From Numida meleagris (taxonomy: Eukaryota > Chordata > Aves > Galliformes > Numididae), in assembly GCF_002078875.1 (NCBI RefSeq), contig NC_034414.1, forward strand, positions 21,106,765 through 21,170,764: a stretch of DNA of 64,000 bases. Direction: 5' to 3'. Shown here piece by piece: positions 37,879 through 50,517 of this stretch. Under the pieces are notes generated by a model. It was not told the DNA's origin and searched no databases. It worked only from the letters and a program-made list of their open reading frames with translations. The translations under genes were made by a program, and so were the position numbers. Within the stretch, counting starts at the first letter, position 1. The number at the start of each line of letters is the position of its first letter.

Positions 37879-38573
37879 TGACATAACACAGCTAGTAGCC
37901 TGCTCCTCTGAATTGCGCCAGGTTACAGGCTGTGACCTATCGTAGTGTGAAGTTCCAGTGGAGGAGAGAGGACAAACTGATGAGTATAACTGCAACGTCT
38001 AACCTAAATTACTTTTTTCACCTAACATCCATTAGATTTCTTACAAGCAGTCTCAGCTAATCATTCTCTTCTGTATATTCATGCTAGGCAGACACTCAGC
38101 ACAAGTACAGCTGAATGAATTCTCCACTGAACATGTGAGGACATTCAGTTCTTATAGCAGGATTGTGTTCTGGCCACATACATGGAACTGGGACAAGAAA
38201 GTAATGCTTTACATGACTGGGAATTACTCAAAATTGGATTTATGCACTTACACTTCGGGACAATTTTAGGTGCTCTTGTTCAGGAGGAAGAAGAAAATAA
38301 ATCATTATACCCAGTATTCTGAATAGACCATAGGATTTTACCCTAAAAATACACACTCCTTATTTGGTGTCTAAAGCAGAAGAGTAGGTCAACATTAATG
38401 GTTTTTACTAATTAGATTTTTAAAGAGCTTAGAGGGAATTCTTAGCTAAAAATTACTGTGCCAAACTCCAAATATCTGACCATATTTTAACTGCGTGTCT
38501 GTGTGACTGAAGAAGACAAAAATTGTCTTAAAATGGGGTATAATTATTAACTGGGTTACTAGTTACTATTCAA

Positions 38574-38591
38574 TGTTAATTACAATTAACA
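38574..38591. promoter_or_regulatory. AT-rich palindrome resembling HNF1/homeodomain sites
   Basis: TGTTAATTACAATTAACA has perfect 8-bp arms. GTTAAT and ATTAAC are HNF1 half-sites, but the spacing is wider than the classic GTTAATNATTAAC. Confidence 0.25.
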
Positions 38592-41500
38592 ACTACGAGT
38601 TATTTGTGACTATTAGGGGCAATATTTATTTATAATATATAACCAGGCTTTCATACATAAGGCCGTTTTATATGTGCTGCATGACTTCGGGGGAGGAAAG
38701 ATGTTACCAGATTCCATTCTATACATATAGCACTAATCTCTTCCTGTATACTATACATACATAGTCACTTCAGATCATTTTCCGATCTAAGATGTTCAAC
38801 CACCAGTAAAAAGTGCAAGCTGACATGTAAACCTGCTGTGCAACTGTCACCAACTCTGAACATTGCTAAGAAAAGAGTATGTATGAAACACCTCCAACAC
38901 ATTTTTGTCACTGAATTTCACAAAGAGATGCATGAAACAATGCAACAAATTCATGCAGCCATTGGTCAGTACATGACTTTTCACTATGTAACTCCACAAA
39001 AGACCAAGTTTTAGTGAAAACATAACTGCTGAGTTTAATTGTTAGCTAGCATTCATTCTGACCACTGTTGGGCATAAATCATGAGCGGATAAATTCCTGC
39101 AGAGAACAGAGAAGAGTGTAAAAACTGCAAAAAACAACAGATGAAAATATTTGAGAGCACATGCCCAATACCATCTTCAAGGGCACTGCATAAAAGCCAT
39201 GAATGCACAGTAATCCAGAAGCAGAAAAATTTGGGCAGGAAATATATTGGCACAAATCACATTTAATATAATTGGCAAGAATATAATATAAGTTGGCAGG
39301 AACGACACACATTGCTAAGTTACTGTATGCCCATTCAAGATCAAATAACTCATAAGAAATTTAGAATAAATGCAGATTAACCAAAAATAGCCATTAGGTT
39401 TATTTTACACACGATAGGAACTGACTTAAGCTATAACTTAAATATTTTCAGACTTATTCAGGTCAGCACTTTTGAACTTCACAGTAGTCTGACAAAAGAT
39501 GATAAGAAGTCTCTGTTTCTCTTATGTCATAAACCACACAATTTAGAACTGAAATAAACTGTTCTCATCTTCAACCAGCTCTCAGTTACAATTATCTCTG
39601 ATCGCCTCTCAATTAGTCAAGCATGCTTCTCCTTTTGCTTACACTTATTCCTATAGAGGATATAAATTTGAAAGAATAGCTACTGTTATTTAAGAAGTTT
39701 CTGCCACATAGAAGACAGCAGCTTCCCTTTTCTTTAACATAAGTTTTTTGCACTTAAACTCTAAATGTGTCTTGCATCACACCTCTACCTCTGTCTTTCA
39801 CTGTCAGGATGGGTTAATGACTTGGTCAAAGAGCAAAGCACACAATTTTTTAGTTCCATAAACTTTACTAAAATAGTAGCCAGATTTGGTTTTGCTAAGG
39901 TTATTCCAAAAGGACAGAGGAAAGTTCATTCTCTCTCTCTTTTTTTGTCTCATTCTGCTGGTTGTGTGTCACGTAACCCTTGACACTACGTTATTGTGAA
40001 ATCTTCTCAGTAAACCTCTAACCTCTTTTTTTTCTGTAGAGGCAAAAAGACTACAATGGGACAGCTGAGACAGCATTCTTCTCTTTTCTCATGACGAAAG
40101 AAAGAACTCAAACCATGCAGCTTGCAATACTGAGGGGAAAAATATTATGCTACCAAATCCATCATAAAGTAAGCAGATTAGGAATGCTGGCAGACAAGCT
40201 AACTCAAAATCTTTGCTGGATTTCTCATTGCCCACAGGATTTTAAGTCTGCACAGAAAAAGTTGCCAACCTTGCAGTCTCTAGGACCTCCATCCGTAATC
40301 AACTTCCACTCATACAGATTAGCAGGTTTTTGCTAATAACGGTTTAAACCTCCCTGCAGAATCACAGTCTCTGAACTATTACACTGCAATCCCTATTTAC
40401 TGCACACATTCTCTTTTTTATATTTATATGAAAAATTGCATTTACCTGTTTTTCCTCTATGACTCCATACCCAGAATCACAGAAAAGATTTCAATGCCAT
40501 TTGTGAACTGCAAAAAAGGAGTGATACAATCTCCAAATCACATATTATGAATTCACAGAAGGAAGTATGATAAACGAAACCAGTGTGTCTAGTTAGGAGC
40601 TCAGTTTTGAAAAGGTGTTACAAATGCAATTTTTCCATATAAATGTTGCAGCTCTGAATGTTCAGCCTCAGCAGCCATACCTGAAGACACTTAAGAGAAA
40701 GGTCACTAAAATGTCAATAGAAGCATGCTATCCAAGTTGCTGATCTTGATAGAGCAGGGTTAATGCAACAATCTCTGCTGTATACATCGCTGACAGCAGG
40801 TAGGGAATGAATAGAAGAGTCATTCAAGAAGCCTTTAAAATTTACCCTCTTAAAAATCAGACTTTCGAACACAAGGCATGTTCCATGAAGTGCTCCATGA
40901 TCACTGCTGTTCACTTTGAAAGATGTAAAACATGTAAAGCATTACTACTAAAATAGTTTTGCACTTGGACCATCTCTCTGCTTTTTGGATGATGAATGCT
41001 GGCAGGAGGAACATACACTACCCTACTACTAACTGTACAAAACAATTATCACAGCCATAATATACAAATTATTACATTAAAAAGACTATGGGTCGAAGCA
41101 ATTTACAGCTGTCATTCAACAGATATCCAAATTCTAGTTCAAACACAGGTAAATTTAATCCCACTCCAGATCCTATTATCCCTAAATCCTCAGGTAGGGT
41201 GTGCACCAGATCTGTCCACCAAAACACCTGTAATTCATTACTGGCCTTAAAATGTTGTGAATTATGTCAAAACATGAGGGATTGGTTATTTGCTTCCCTT
41301 TAAATTCATGAAAATTTTATTTAGCAAGGGAGATTCAAAAATTCCACCTCATTTGAATTAAATTTCTATGGGGACAGTGAGAGAAGAACTTATTATGCCA
41401 CTCAGACAGACAGGTCCCTTGATATATTTTTTTTCCCAAGCTGCATGAACTCTCTAAACACTGATATACAGCAGGCTGATTTGTATTCTCTAATACCCTC

Positions 41501-42945
41501 CTGAAGGCCTTGATTTTCCTTTCTTTCATTTTTTCTTAAAGTACAAAGATGGTCATTATCTCTTGACAAAAGAGCACTTTTCCAAAACACATGCACGTGT
41601 TAGAGGGATTTCAGAAACATAAACAGACAAAAGTAGTCTGAATTTCTATCTTAAGAATGGTGGGTAAGATTAAAACAGAATAGGCTTTTTCCTAAACAGT
41701 CATCACCATACTTAAGGATGAGGTAGGCAGTACAAATTATTTTGCTTTGTCCAGTCTGGGGTATTAAGTAACAATTCAGTAATTAATTCCTGGTTATTAC
41801 CATGTTTTTGAGACTTATTGCTGAAGAATATTCTCTCATAAAATATATGCACATATAGGAGTTAGACAACCCTCTAAGTTTTTGGTATGAAAAGATGTTT
41901 ATACCGTGATACTAATAACACTTCTCTTCCACCAAAACTTGAACAGGGAAAGAACACAGACCCTGTGAGACACGATGCCATTAGCTTGTCCTCACAGACA
42001 CACTGCCTTTTCAATTCCATGCACATATGTGCATTCATCATTTCAGGACAACAAATTTTAGCCAACACGTGTAAGAACATACGCTTAGGCATCTGAAAAA
42101 TAAATGAAAGTTCTGCTTTTTTGTTGTTTATTTTTTAAGAATAAAATAAGCTCCTTCTGTTAATAATCTAACATAGAACAAGAAGGTTTAGGAATGTCTT
42201 AGGGCTCAGCATGTGTCAAGTAGCAGAAAATTAATCTCTCCAAGGGTACAAGGTGAATGTGCAGGTTGAAATTCACACACCACATTCACTGCAGCTTCTA
42301 AGTCCTTGAATTTTGCTACTTCATAGTAGAAGTGTTAACCACAGACTGTGCCAAGAGGAAGACACATTACATGAGCCATCCAAACTGTTCACAGGCCTTT
42401 TGTGACAGGATAGAAGCTGAGCCACAGCTTTCATCAAGCAGCTAATTGTTTTGGACTATCGGGATACGCTCTGATGTTGGTTCTATATGTTCTCCCCACA
42501 CACATATCGAACACATTAATAAGCATGAGTGTTTGCTTGTTTTGCTTTAAAAATTTCGTTGGAAAGGGGGGGGAGAAGACAAAGACACTACCTGCTCACG
42601 AATCAAAGACTGACTTGCAGCAATAATGAAACTAAAGTGTTGAAAATTCTTCAGGAAATAAAAAGATTACAGAGCTCATTCTTACAAATAATCCCCTATA
42701 TGTAATATAAATAAACATAATGAAAACAACAGGCTGCATACTACAGACAAAAGACTGCACAAAGTCCACAGTTAGCTCACTGTGAGAGTTTGGAGAGAGA
42801 GAAGAAGGGGAAAAAAAAACCAACGAAAGAAAGCAGTATGTACATTTTGGGTGAACAGTTAAGCAGTCAGATAGCTCATGTATCTTAGCCAGAAAACAGC
42901 GGTGCCAAAAACAAAGCCAGCTGGCACCCATTTAGCCCAAGAGGC

Positions 42946-43080
42946 TCACTGTTTCTTAGCCAGCTTCCCCACGGGGCTTCCATCCATGTAGTAGATGTGC
43001 TGGCTCACCGGCTGGTTGCGCTATGATATCCTGGACATTGCCTAGTTTGGAGTATAGCCAATGGCAGACAGCATGTCAAG
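42946..43080 (-). pseudogene. Coding-like C-terminal fragment, unknown parent
   Basis: The minus strand from 43020 to the TGA at 42946-42948 encodes 24 residues ending in a stop, RNQPVSQHIYYMDGSPVGKL then AKKQ. Codons are GC-rich at third positions (CAC ATC TAC TAC ATG, CCC GTG GGG AAG CTG), quite unlike the flanks. The same frame continues upstream to about 43080 (LDMLSAIGYTPN), interrupted by TAG at 43021-43023 and a second TAG. The following minus-strand sequence to about 42550 resembles a 3' UTR and ends in A-rich DNA. This suggests the 3' end of a processed retrocopy or a decayed terminal exon. I do not recognise the protein. Confidence 0.35.
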
Positions 43081-43261
43081 GGTAAAAGGAAAAAAAAAAA
43101 GGGCATCTGGGGAGACACAGACTGATATATGGAACATATTAAGAAGAACAGAGAGGAGAAGGTACTACAGCAGAAAAGGTAAAGCCTGATCAGCAGGAGT
43201 ACTTAACAGCTCACCTCTGCATTTGAGTTGGAAGCCCTGACAACAAAAGAAGCTATACTGA

Positions 43262-43285
43262 CATTACAGCTTAAAAGCTGTAATG
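43262..43285. repeat. Palindrome, 11-bp arms, 2-nt spacer
   Basis: CATTACAGCTT and AAGCTGTAATG flank AA with no mismatch. Confidence 0.88.
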
Positions 43286-44348
43286 GTTGCACAAAGTACA
43301 TTTCAAGTATGAGGACACTTGACAAGGGAACAGGTAATTCTCTCTCCTATCCTTTTCCTGAAACTACCAAATCTAAAGCTGTCATTCCTAAGAAATGTGA
43401 GAAAGATTTTTAAAAGGTTTCCTAGTATCAGAGCAGGACACAAAAGTCTTTCTTTTTCCCGTTCACACAGTTGTAGTCTCAGTAGGGAATCAAATGAGTA
43501 GATGATCTTGGAGCCTAACTTAAGGCACTGTGACTGGTACAGAATGTTCTCTTGGTTTGTAAGAAATAGATACTGGGTAGGGAAATTTATCCTGCCTGTT
43601 TTGGCACCTCTCTAAAGATCACAGGCAACTCCAGCCATGATGTTTCAGTTTTTGAACATTTAGTCATGGGAACCTTAAAATATTCTTTAGATTCAGCTTT
43701 AGAATTTGGGATAGTATTACCTCTTATCTAAAAAAAACAAACAACTGCATCATTTCCCATACACAGCTGCGGTCTCACAACCAATAATACACAGAAGACG
43801 GGGCACTGCTACTGCTACAAGGGTCAGCCCTAATGCCTCTAAAAAGTTTTCAATTTTGTCTTGTTCATTCAGCAGCGTACAGCACGGCTCCACAAAAAGA
43901 ATAGATCTTTGAGTCTAATCTAATCTTACTTTGCAGGTTCCCAAAAGAAGCATCTCCCACTGTCTTGGTGTAGCACCTCCAATGTTCTATTTTTTTACTC
44001 AGAAAAACTCAGTGAACACAGAACTTAATAGTCAGTTTCATGTTTTTCTTACAGGTAGTCCATAAAAAAATCTTTACTTTCTTATGCCACATATGCAATA
44101 CAAAGATAACTTACACTGCAGATTTAATCACAAAAAACAGAAAAGACTTTTCACAAATAGAGATACTAAACTTCACCCAGGAATTATGTACAACACTGTG
44201 ATTCTGTTTTCTAGCTCTTGTCTTTGTATTAAATTGCTCTCCTGTACCTTTTTTTTTTTTTTCCTGGCAAAACTACTATGATTTCAGTTTCATTAAAGCT
44301 CAAGCCCAAATGACTCTTTTTGGTTGCATGAGGTGTCGGGGTCAGGGT

Positions 44349-44386
44349 GGGAAAAAGAAAAAAAAAAAGAAAAAGAAGAAAAGGAG
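44349..44386 (+). repeat. 38-base homopurine tract
   Basis: All bases from 44349 to 44386 are G or A (A-rich with interspersed G). Such tracts can form triplex structures and cause replication slippage. Confidence 0.85.
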
Positions 44387-45238
44387 CAAAGTAGTTTAGC
44401 AGAGCAGCATATGTGAAGACCACTTCAAAGCCATAAATCCTGCCAAAGTACCTCAGAGAATAATGATCAGTCAAGACTTTAATCATCAAGAAAAGCTAGT
44501 TGAGAGAATAAGGAGGGTCCTAAGGGTAATAGCTGTAAAATGAAAGTGTCCACTGAGTGCATTTTTTTCGTTACAGACAATTGAGCCATTTCTCAACCTT
44601 GTTTATCTTTAGCTTTTCCTGTTAGACCAGAGGGAGAGTAAGGGATATTATACCCATCTCCCCCCAGTGAAGTAGAAAGAAAAATGCTAGAAATGCTTTA
44701 AGATGAACAATGTTGCTTTCACAGACATGGTTATGTGTCCTTTTTCAGGGCAGGTTTTCAGGCTGAGCGCCAACCCCTGGTCCCTTCAACATTTCTCATT
44801 TGGCTGAAATCCAGGCTCTGTCCTTAGCCCAAGAATCATAGCATACTTAGGATATCCCGCTATGCTTTTCTGAGTACTGAGACACATAATCCCATTATTT
44901 AGAATATCCCCAATAATCCCATTGTCTCCTGAGCCTTGATCTGATCCTTCATGCTGTGTTTTGGCTTAAATGCACCCAGTCCCAGGAGACTGAGACCTGA
45001 CAGACATGTAAAATGAGTCACATGGATCAGTTTTGATCCATCTTCTAAAATGTTATCACTGCTTATTATATAGTGCATGAAGGAAAAAAAATAAATCAGA
45101 ATAGAAATAATTTTCTGCTTCAATTTCTTTGAGTTTACAGAGTGTTACATCAGGTTTGATTAGACTCATGGTCTACCTTCTGAACTAGAGATTGCCCTTA
45201 GTGCAGCTATGCTCCAGTGATGCTGTCTGGTCCTGCCA

Positions 45239-45997
45239 TTAAGTCCCTTCTTGCAAACATGCTGTGAGAATATTCTCCATCTCCAGTGCTTCAGGCTTCT
45301 TGTTACATTTGAAAGGGCTTATCTTAGTCTCTCTGCAAACTCCTTTTAAATATAACTGTTTTGTTGTTTGTTTTTTTTTTTTTTTTAGTTTGTTTTTTGC
45401 CTTGTCCCATTTGCCAGTTTTGTTCTTGGAAATATGTGAGGAAATCACTTCTTGCTCAGAGAAAAGCACTAATATGCCACTTCCTTTTACCACAGCACTC
45501 TTTCGAACAAAGCCTTCCCTCCAGCCTTGCTGTGGTGGGTTGGTTCTTGCCAGCAAAATTAGAGTCATGGTTCTGCACTCCAGCGGAGTGATTTTCAGAA
45601 CAATTTCTCATCTTTAACCAGAATACACAGCTTTCCCAAAAGTCTGTCCCTGAATTCATGGTTGTCCAGCCTATGTTACTGGCTTCTCTGTGAAAAAAAA
45701 CCTGATCCACAATGGCATTGTATGGTATACCAATTTAATACTTGTAACATTAAGATCCTTAGGTGGAAGATCATATGTAGATAATGGTACTAACAAAGGG
45801 GAATCTGAAGGTTTTTTTCCACTGAGGCCAATAATGACAATTTCATCTGAAATAATTAAGCACTGGTTTACTGTTTCTTCTCCCTTCCAGTTTTTGCATA
45901 ATAAAACCTCATATATATTTTCTAGATTTTGCATAAGTCAAACTGTTGAAATGATTACAAAATCTGTTTCTTCAGTGAAATGATCAGAGCTAAAATG
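45239..45997 (-). pseudogene. Frame-broken coding relic, probable processed retrocopy, unknown parent
   Basis: Minus-strand frames join in order. From 45997 to 45671 there is one frame, broken only by TGA at 45938-45940, reading for example NLENIYEVLLCKNWKGEE and PLLVPLSTYDLPPKDLNV. It ends at TAG 45671-45673. A short overlap in a second frame follows. A third frame from about 45613 to 45239 contains GFVRKSAVVKGSGILVLF and SEQEVISSHI. The residue pattern is protein-like throughout. Within the third frame the minus strand becomes A-rich and carries A16 (45371-45386) followed by CAAACAACAAAAC, which looks like an old poly(A) tail. If so, the copied mRNA ended there and the last 120 bases are flank. 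I could not name the parent gene. Confidence 0.45.
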
Positions 45998-48900
45998 CTA
46001 GTTTTTACAAACCAAGACTAAATTTTTCATTTAACTTTCTTGACTGTCATTTCTTTATAATTTGAATTATGTGCATAAGACCAATTCAATCAATTCATTT
46101 ATTGGTTATAAACATAGAAGAACAGAACTGATCAACAGTTTGAAAGTATATTTCTACTAGCATTTGGTGTGTTCCAGTTAATAGCAAGTGGAATGATCAG
46201 TATACAGCATACAGTCTGTAGTTACATAGACTGAGATGGGAGTCTGTGATATGAGAGAGCATGGGTGCACGCATTCCAAGACATTATTAATCCTTTTTTC
46301 TTATTTTAGAAGTATAAAAAGTAATGCATGAAACAGTATTGTATTTGTCTGAAATTCTAATTCAAGTTAAAAAAAAAATCAGCACAGGATAAACTGTTGT
46401 TTGTAGAAAACTTTTTTTTTTTTTTTTTTAATAAATTGCAAAGCCAAAGGCCAGAATAAGTTCAAATTACTCCTTTGGAAGATTAATTCAAACACAATCA
46501 GTGCAAAGTTTTCAATTTCTGCAGGTTTGCCAAGTGGTCAGTTTAAAGGATTGCATCCTGTTGAGACACAGAAAACCACACGGTGGAAACCTCAAGCAGC
46601 AGGATGTGAATGAGTGAGCGTCCTGAAGAAAGACTAAGGGAGACGTAGTTCTACTCTAAATTATAATGAAAGAAAAACCAGCTTTATTTGGTAAAAATGG
46701 CAGTTCCCAAGCACTCTATCATTTAACAGCCCATTAAAAATTAGCCACTCTGACATTTTCTTGTACAATAGCAATCTTTTTCAGATAAAGAAAAACAGAA
46801 CAAAATTCACATCTCCCAAGAGAAAAATTAATCAGTAATTCTGTAAAAGCCTCTGTTATGTTATGTCTCACAGGAGCCCTTGTTCCTCATCCTCTCTGCT
46901 CTTTCACTCAATGCAGAGAAAACTATTCTTTTAAAGATAAACTAAAGGAGACTATATTACTGTAGTTCATAGAATATTATGCAACATGCAGCAGTGATAC
47001 TTTGCATACAAAATAAATTAAATTTAGGAAATAATTTAGGAAGAGCTTGAGAAGCGTTTTTCCAAGTAAGGTTTTTTAAAATACCCCACAAGCACCCAGT
47101 TTTTGGCACAAAATGCTGGTTATCTTCAGCGATCAGCCCTTCGGATTATATTCTATCATTCAGTAAGACTTCAAATATATCTAGATCAGACAATGTCCCA
47201 TCCACCCTCCCATCCCACCCACAAACCTCAGTTGGCCCAGCAACTGTAAATATTTCATCATAAGACTTTATATCCTGAAGAAATGGGCCAGGATATTTAG
47301 AACATCAAACAATCATTTGGCAGTAAATATTTTTATAATAAACATTTTCCCTCTCTCCTGCACTGTTGAAGCCTGGCTGTTTCAGGGCAGAAAATTGGAT
47401 CTTCCTCCTGTCTCCCTGCCAAACCAAGATTTTCCTCATTTTCCAAGGTTTGTTTCCACCCTGCCACTGTGAAAGCTTTCAGAAGTTAAAGACAAATCCC
47501 ACAGGCTAACAATTCTTTTTCTAGGCAGCACTGATTTGTTTCATTCTCTGTGTGTTTATCTCTGATTTCAAATATTATCATTCACAGTAAAGGACCTACC
47601 AGTACTCATCCATCAGACTGCTTTGTTGGCCATGCATCCTAACAGCATCATCCCAGCAAAGCGCTTAGCCTCAAGCACCACACTTGCTGCACATCGCTCC
47701 CTTGCACATGCCAGGGAGGAAATTGCCTGCATCCCTGTCCTGTTCAGAGCCAGGTAGGGATAAGGCACTGTAGAGAGTGGTGGGGAAGCCTTAAACAAGA
47801 GTCCAAATACAAACAGAAACAGCAAATCAAATCATTTGGGTATATGCATTCTCTAGAAATTTGGCTATGGTTTTCAGTTCATGATCCTTTCGGCCTGAGA
47901 ATTTATGAGAGCAGGAAGAACACTCAGAATAATGCAGGAGAGAAAATTCAGTGGAAACGTTCCAGATACAGTCCCCAAATAGGTGTCATTCACAACAGAG
48001 GATTTTCTTTGAAGCATGAGGTAACATCCGTATTATTCATATTACAAGAGTCATGCAGTTTGTATATTAATTGGTGATAATTTATTCTTTAATTCTTCTT
48101 CCTAATTCCTAAAGAATAATTCTCCCTCTCAGTATTCAAAGGAAGTACCATGTATAACTGCTGCAGCAAATTATGAACAAACCCAAGGTGCCTAAATAAA
48201 GTCTGAAGACAGATTTTTTTTCTCCATTTCTTCATGAGTGGCATGGTATCTGGGGGAAGGCTAAAGTTCCATAAATCTATCCTTGGACAGTGCTACTGCT
48301 GCAGCCATCACTTAGTTTTGTAGCTAGAAGAGACTGAAGTACTTGCTTCTATCTACTGCTTGGTAATACAAACTGTTAATATACATCCCAAGGGGAAATC
48401 CCTAATAAGCAGCACTCTGCATACAGACTGGCTGCCATCTGATGGAGGCATACGAAGCAGGATCTCATTTTCTGATGTCCCACACCTCGCTTCTCCTGCC
48501 TGCAGGGCAGAGACTCCATGATAATGCTTTCCTTACTCACAGACTCCAATAGAGAAAAAAAAATTGCTAAAGGCTGAAAAACATTTAGTCACCAAGTTTC
48601 TTAACGTCATCCTTGTCTATGATATAAAACAAACGAAATGGAAGGTAGGTTCACTCCTTCTTATAAGCTCAGATATAGGCACACAGACTAAATATGGCAT
48701 ACATTGCATTCCTAACACCTATTTTCCAAAGACTCTTCTCAACTTAAGATGAAGGGTTTCAAAAGCAAACAAATGCCATCACCATACAAAAAAAAAATAA
48801 TAATAATAAAAAAAAATCAAGTGTTCACTAGATTACTATGATTGAGATGGGATTGGCTTTTATTAGGTAAGGAAAACAAAACTGAAAAAAGAATCTGTAA

Positions 48901-50492
48901 AAGGAAGAAAAGCCTCAGTCAATGAAAAGTCACCTGGGAGATATGAATGCAGTTTTTATTGCTGTTATGCATGGGGGCAGGGGAAAAGAATAATATGACA
49001 GCCTAATAACATCCACCTAGAACTCAATTGCAAGTTTATATAACATAGCATGTTTTTTATCCTTATTGCACTGTATAGTAGGATAATGGTTTTACTTCAC
49101 AGTGCCAGAGGCAGAAGATACTTCTGAAAATCACTTAGACATCAACATCACACAAGACTGATCTAATTTTTTCATAATTTATTTATTTATTACTATTATT
49201 ACTTGCCAAGCATACAAATGCAAAATGACTATTATTCAACAGGAGAAGCTATAATTTGCATATTCCCTACCATTTCTCTCTATCATACTGATGGATTAGT
49301 GCCACAAGCTGCCTGCTTCAAAGATACAGCATATCAGCGCTTTCAGAAAACATTAGAACTAAGAGAAGAGAGAAACACAAGTCAAAACTTATATTTATTA
49401 TCTATACTTGGGTCATACGTGATTCCTCAGGTCTCTGAGTGAAACCACTTTCAGTTAAAACAGGAAGACTGAAATACAGTCCAACACAAAGTCTGGAACA
49501 GACTGAATGAAACCAGAATAGATGAGAAGAGTTGGTACATAAATAAATAAATAAAAGCCAACACAAAAAAAAGATACTTGGAATGAGGAGAAAGATTCGT
49601 TTTTTATAATGCTAACAATTTAGAATATGTGAGACTTCACTGAAAGGCCTGATTATATTAAGCATTTGATTTCTTTTAATGAAAAAAATAATACAGAGAA
49701 AGGGTGAAAAATACTGAATGTATTCCTACAGAATTATAATTGGTCAATTATGTTTGCATTTGTCACATGCATGCACACCCACAAAAATTTGTGGGTTTTG
49801 CTCAGATGAAATTTTGTCTCACCTGATAGTTCAAAGGGATGCTTTAAGCCCACTGCAGCACGGACAATTCCTCACCACCTTCACAGTATTGCAGCTACAC
49901 AAAAACTGTTTGCAAACACTTGTACCCTTTGGGTATTATCACTTTATTTCCTTTTAACAGTGTAACAAATTAAATGTTAAGTGAGATATGTGTGGGCAAG
50001 CTAGCAATAGCTCTCGCCATACCCAGCAGTCCTGCCCCCTCTTAGAGACAGTATTAGGCCAGACTGACCATGACACATAGCCCAAAGGGCATTTGCTATG
50101 AGCTCCCTGTAGTTAACTTCCTGCTGATCACCTCTTGTCTGCCATTTGGAAGCCCCCAAACATCCTCAGGTGTTACCAGCACTGGGAATTCAGAAAGGCA
50201 AATTTTCTGTTGAAAAACAGAAACTGTTGCTTTTTTCAGACTGTCCCAAATTCATTTACTCAGCCTACAAGCTCTCCTCGTTTATCGGCCTTGAGAAGAG
50301 AACAGCACAGGTAGCTTGCTGTCTCCAGTCTTTCTAGTTTGCTTGTTTCTTCCTTTACTAACCACAAGCATACTTCATTCTGCAACGCGCACACTTCAAT
50401 CTGCCTCCTGTATAACTGGAGAACTTCAAGGGCCTGTAATAGGGCAGTCAGTCACTCTTCATGTGAAGGTCAATTTCTATTACTCAGATGGT

Positions 50493-50517
50493 CTGATTTG
50501 TTTTCAAAACAAATCAG
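50493..50517. repeat. 25-base palindrome, 12-bp arms
   Basis: CTGATTTGTTTT and AAAACAAATCAG flank a single central C with no mismatch. Confidence 0.92.

Larger units (their letters stand above)
34871..42945. other. Long AT-rich non-coding stretch
   Basis: No gene or clear repeat. Two regulatory-looking motif groups occur, at 37866-37938 and 38574-38591 (listed separately). Short open frames near 39.1, 40.1, 41.1 and 41.4 kb overlap one another on several strands and show no family resemblance. Confidence 0.45.
43081..45238. other. Non-coding stretch with palindrome and homopurine tract
   Basis: It contains a near-perfect palindrome (43262-43285), a 38-base all-purine tract (44349-44386) and a small hairpin ATGGATCA/TGATCCAT near 45022. 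No gene is supported. Confidence 0.5.

Noticed and set aside
45264..45617. 117-codon plus-strand open frame
   Set aside because: It contains a translated poly-T run and lies antisense to the better-supported minus-strand relic.
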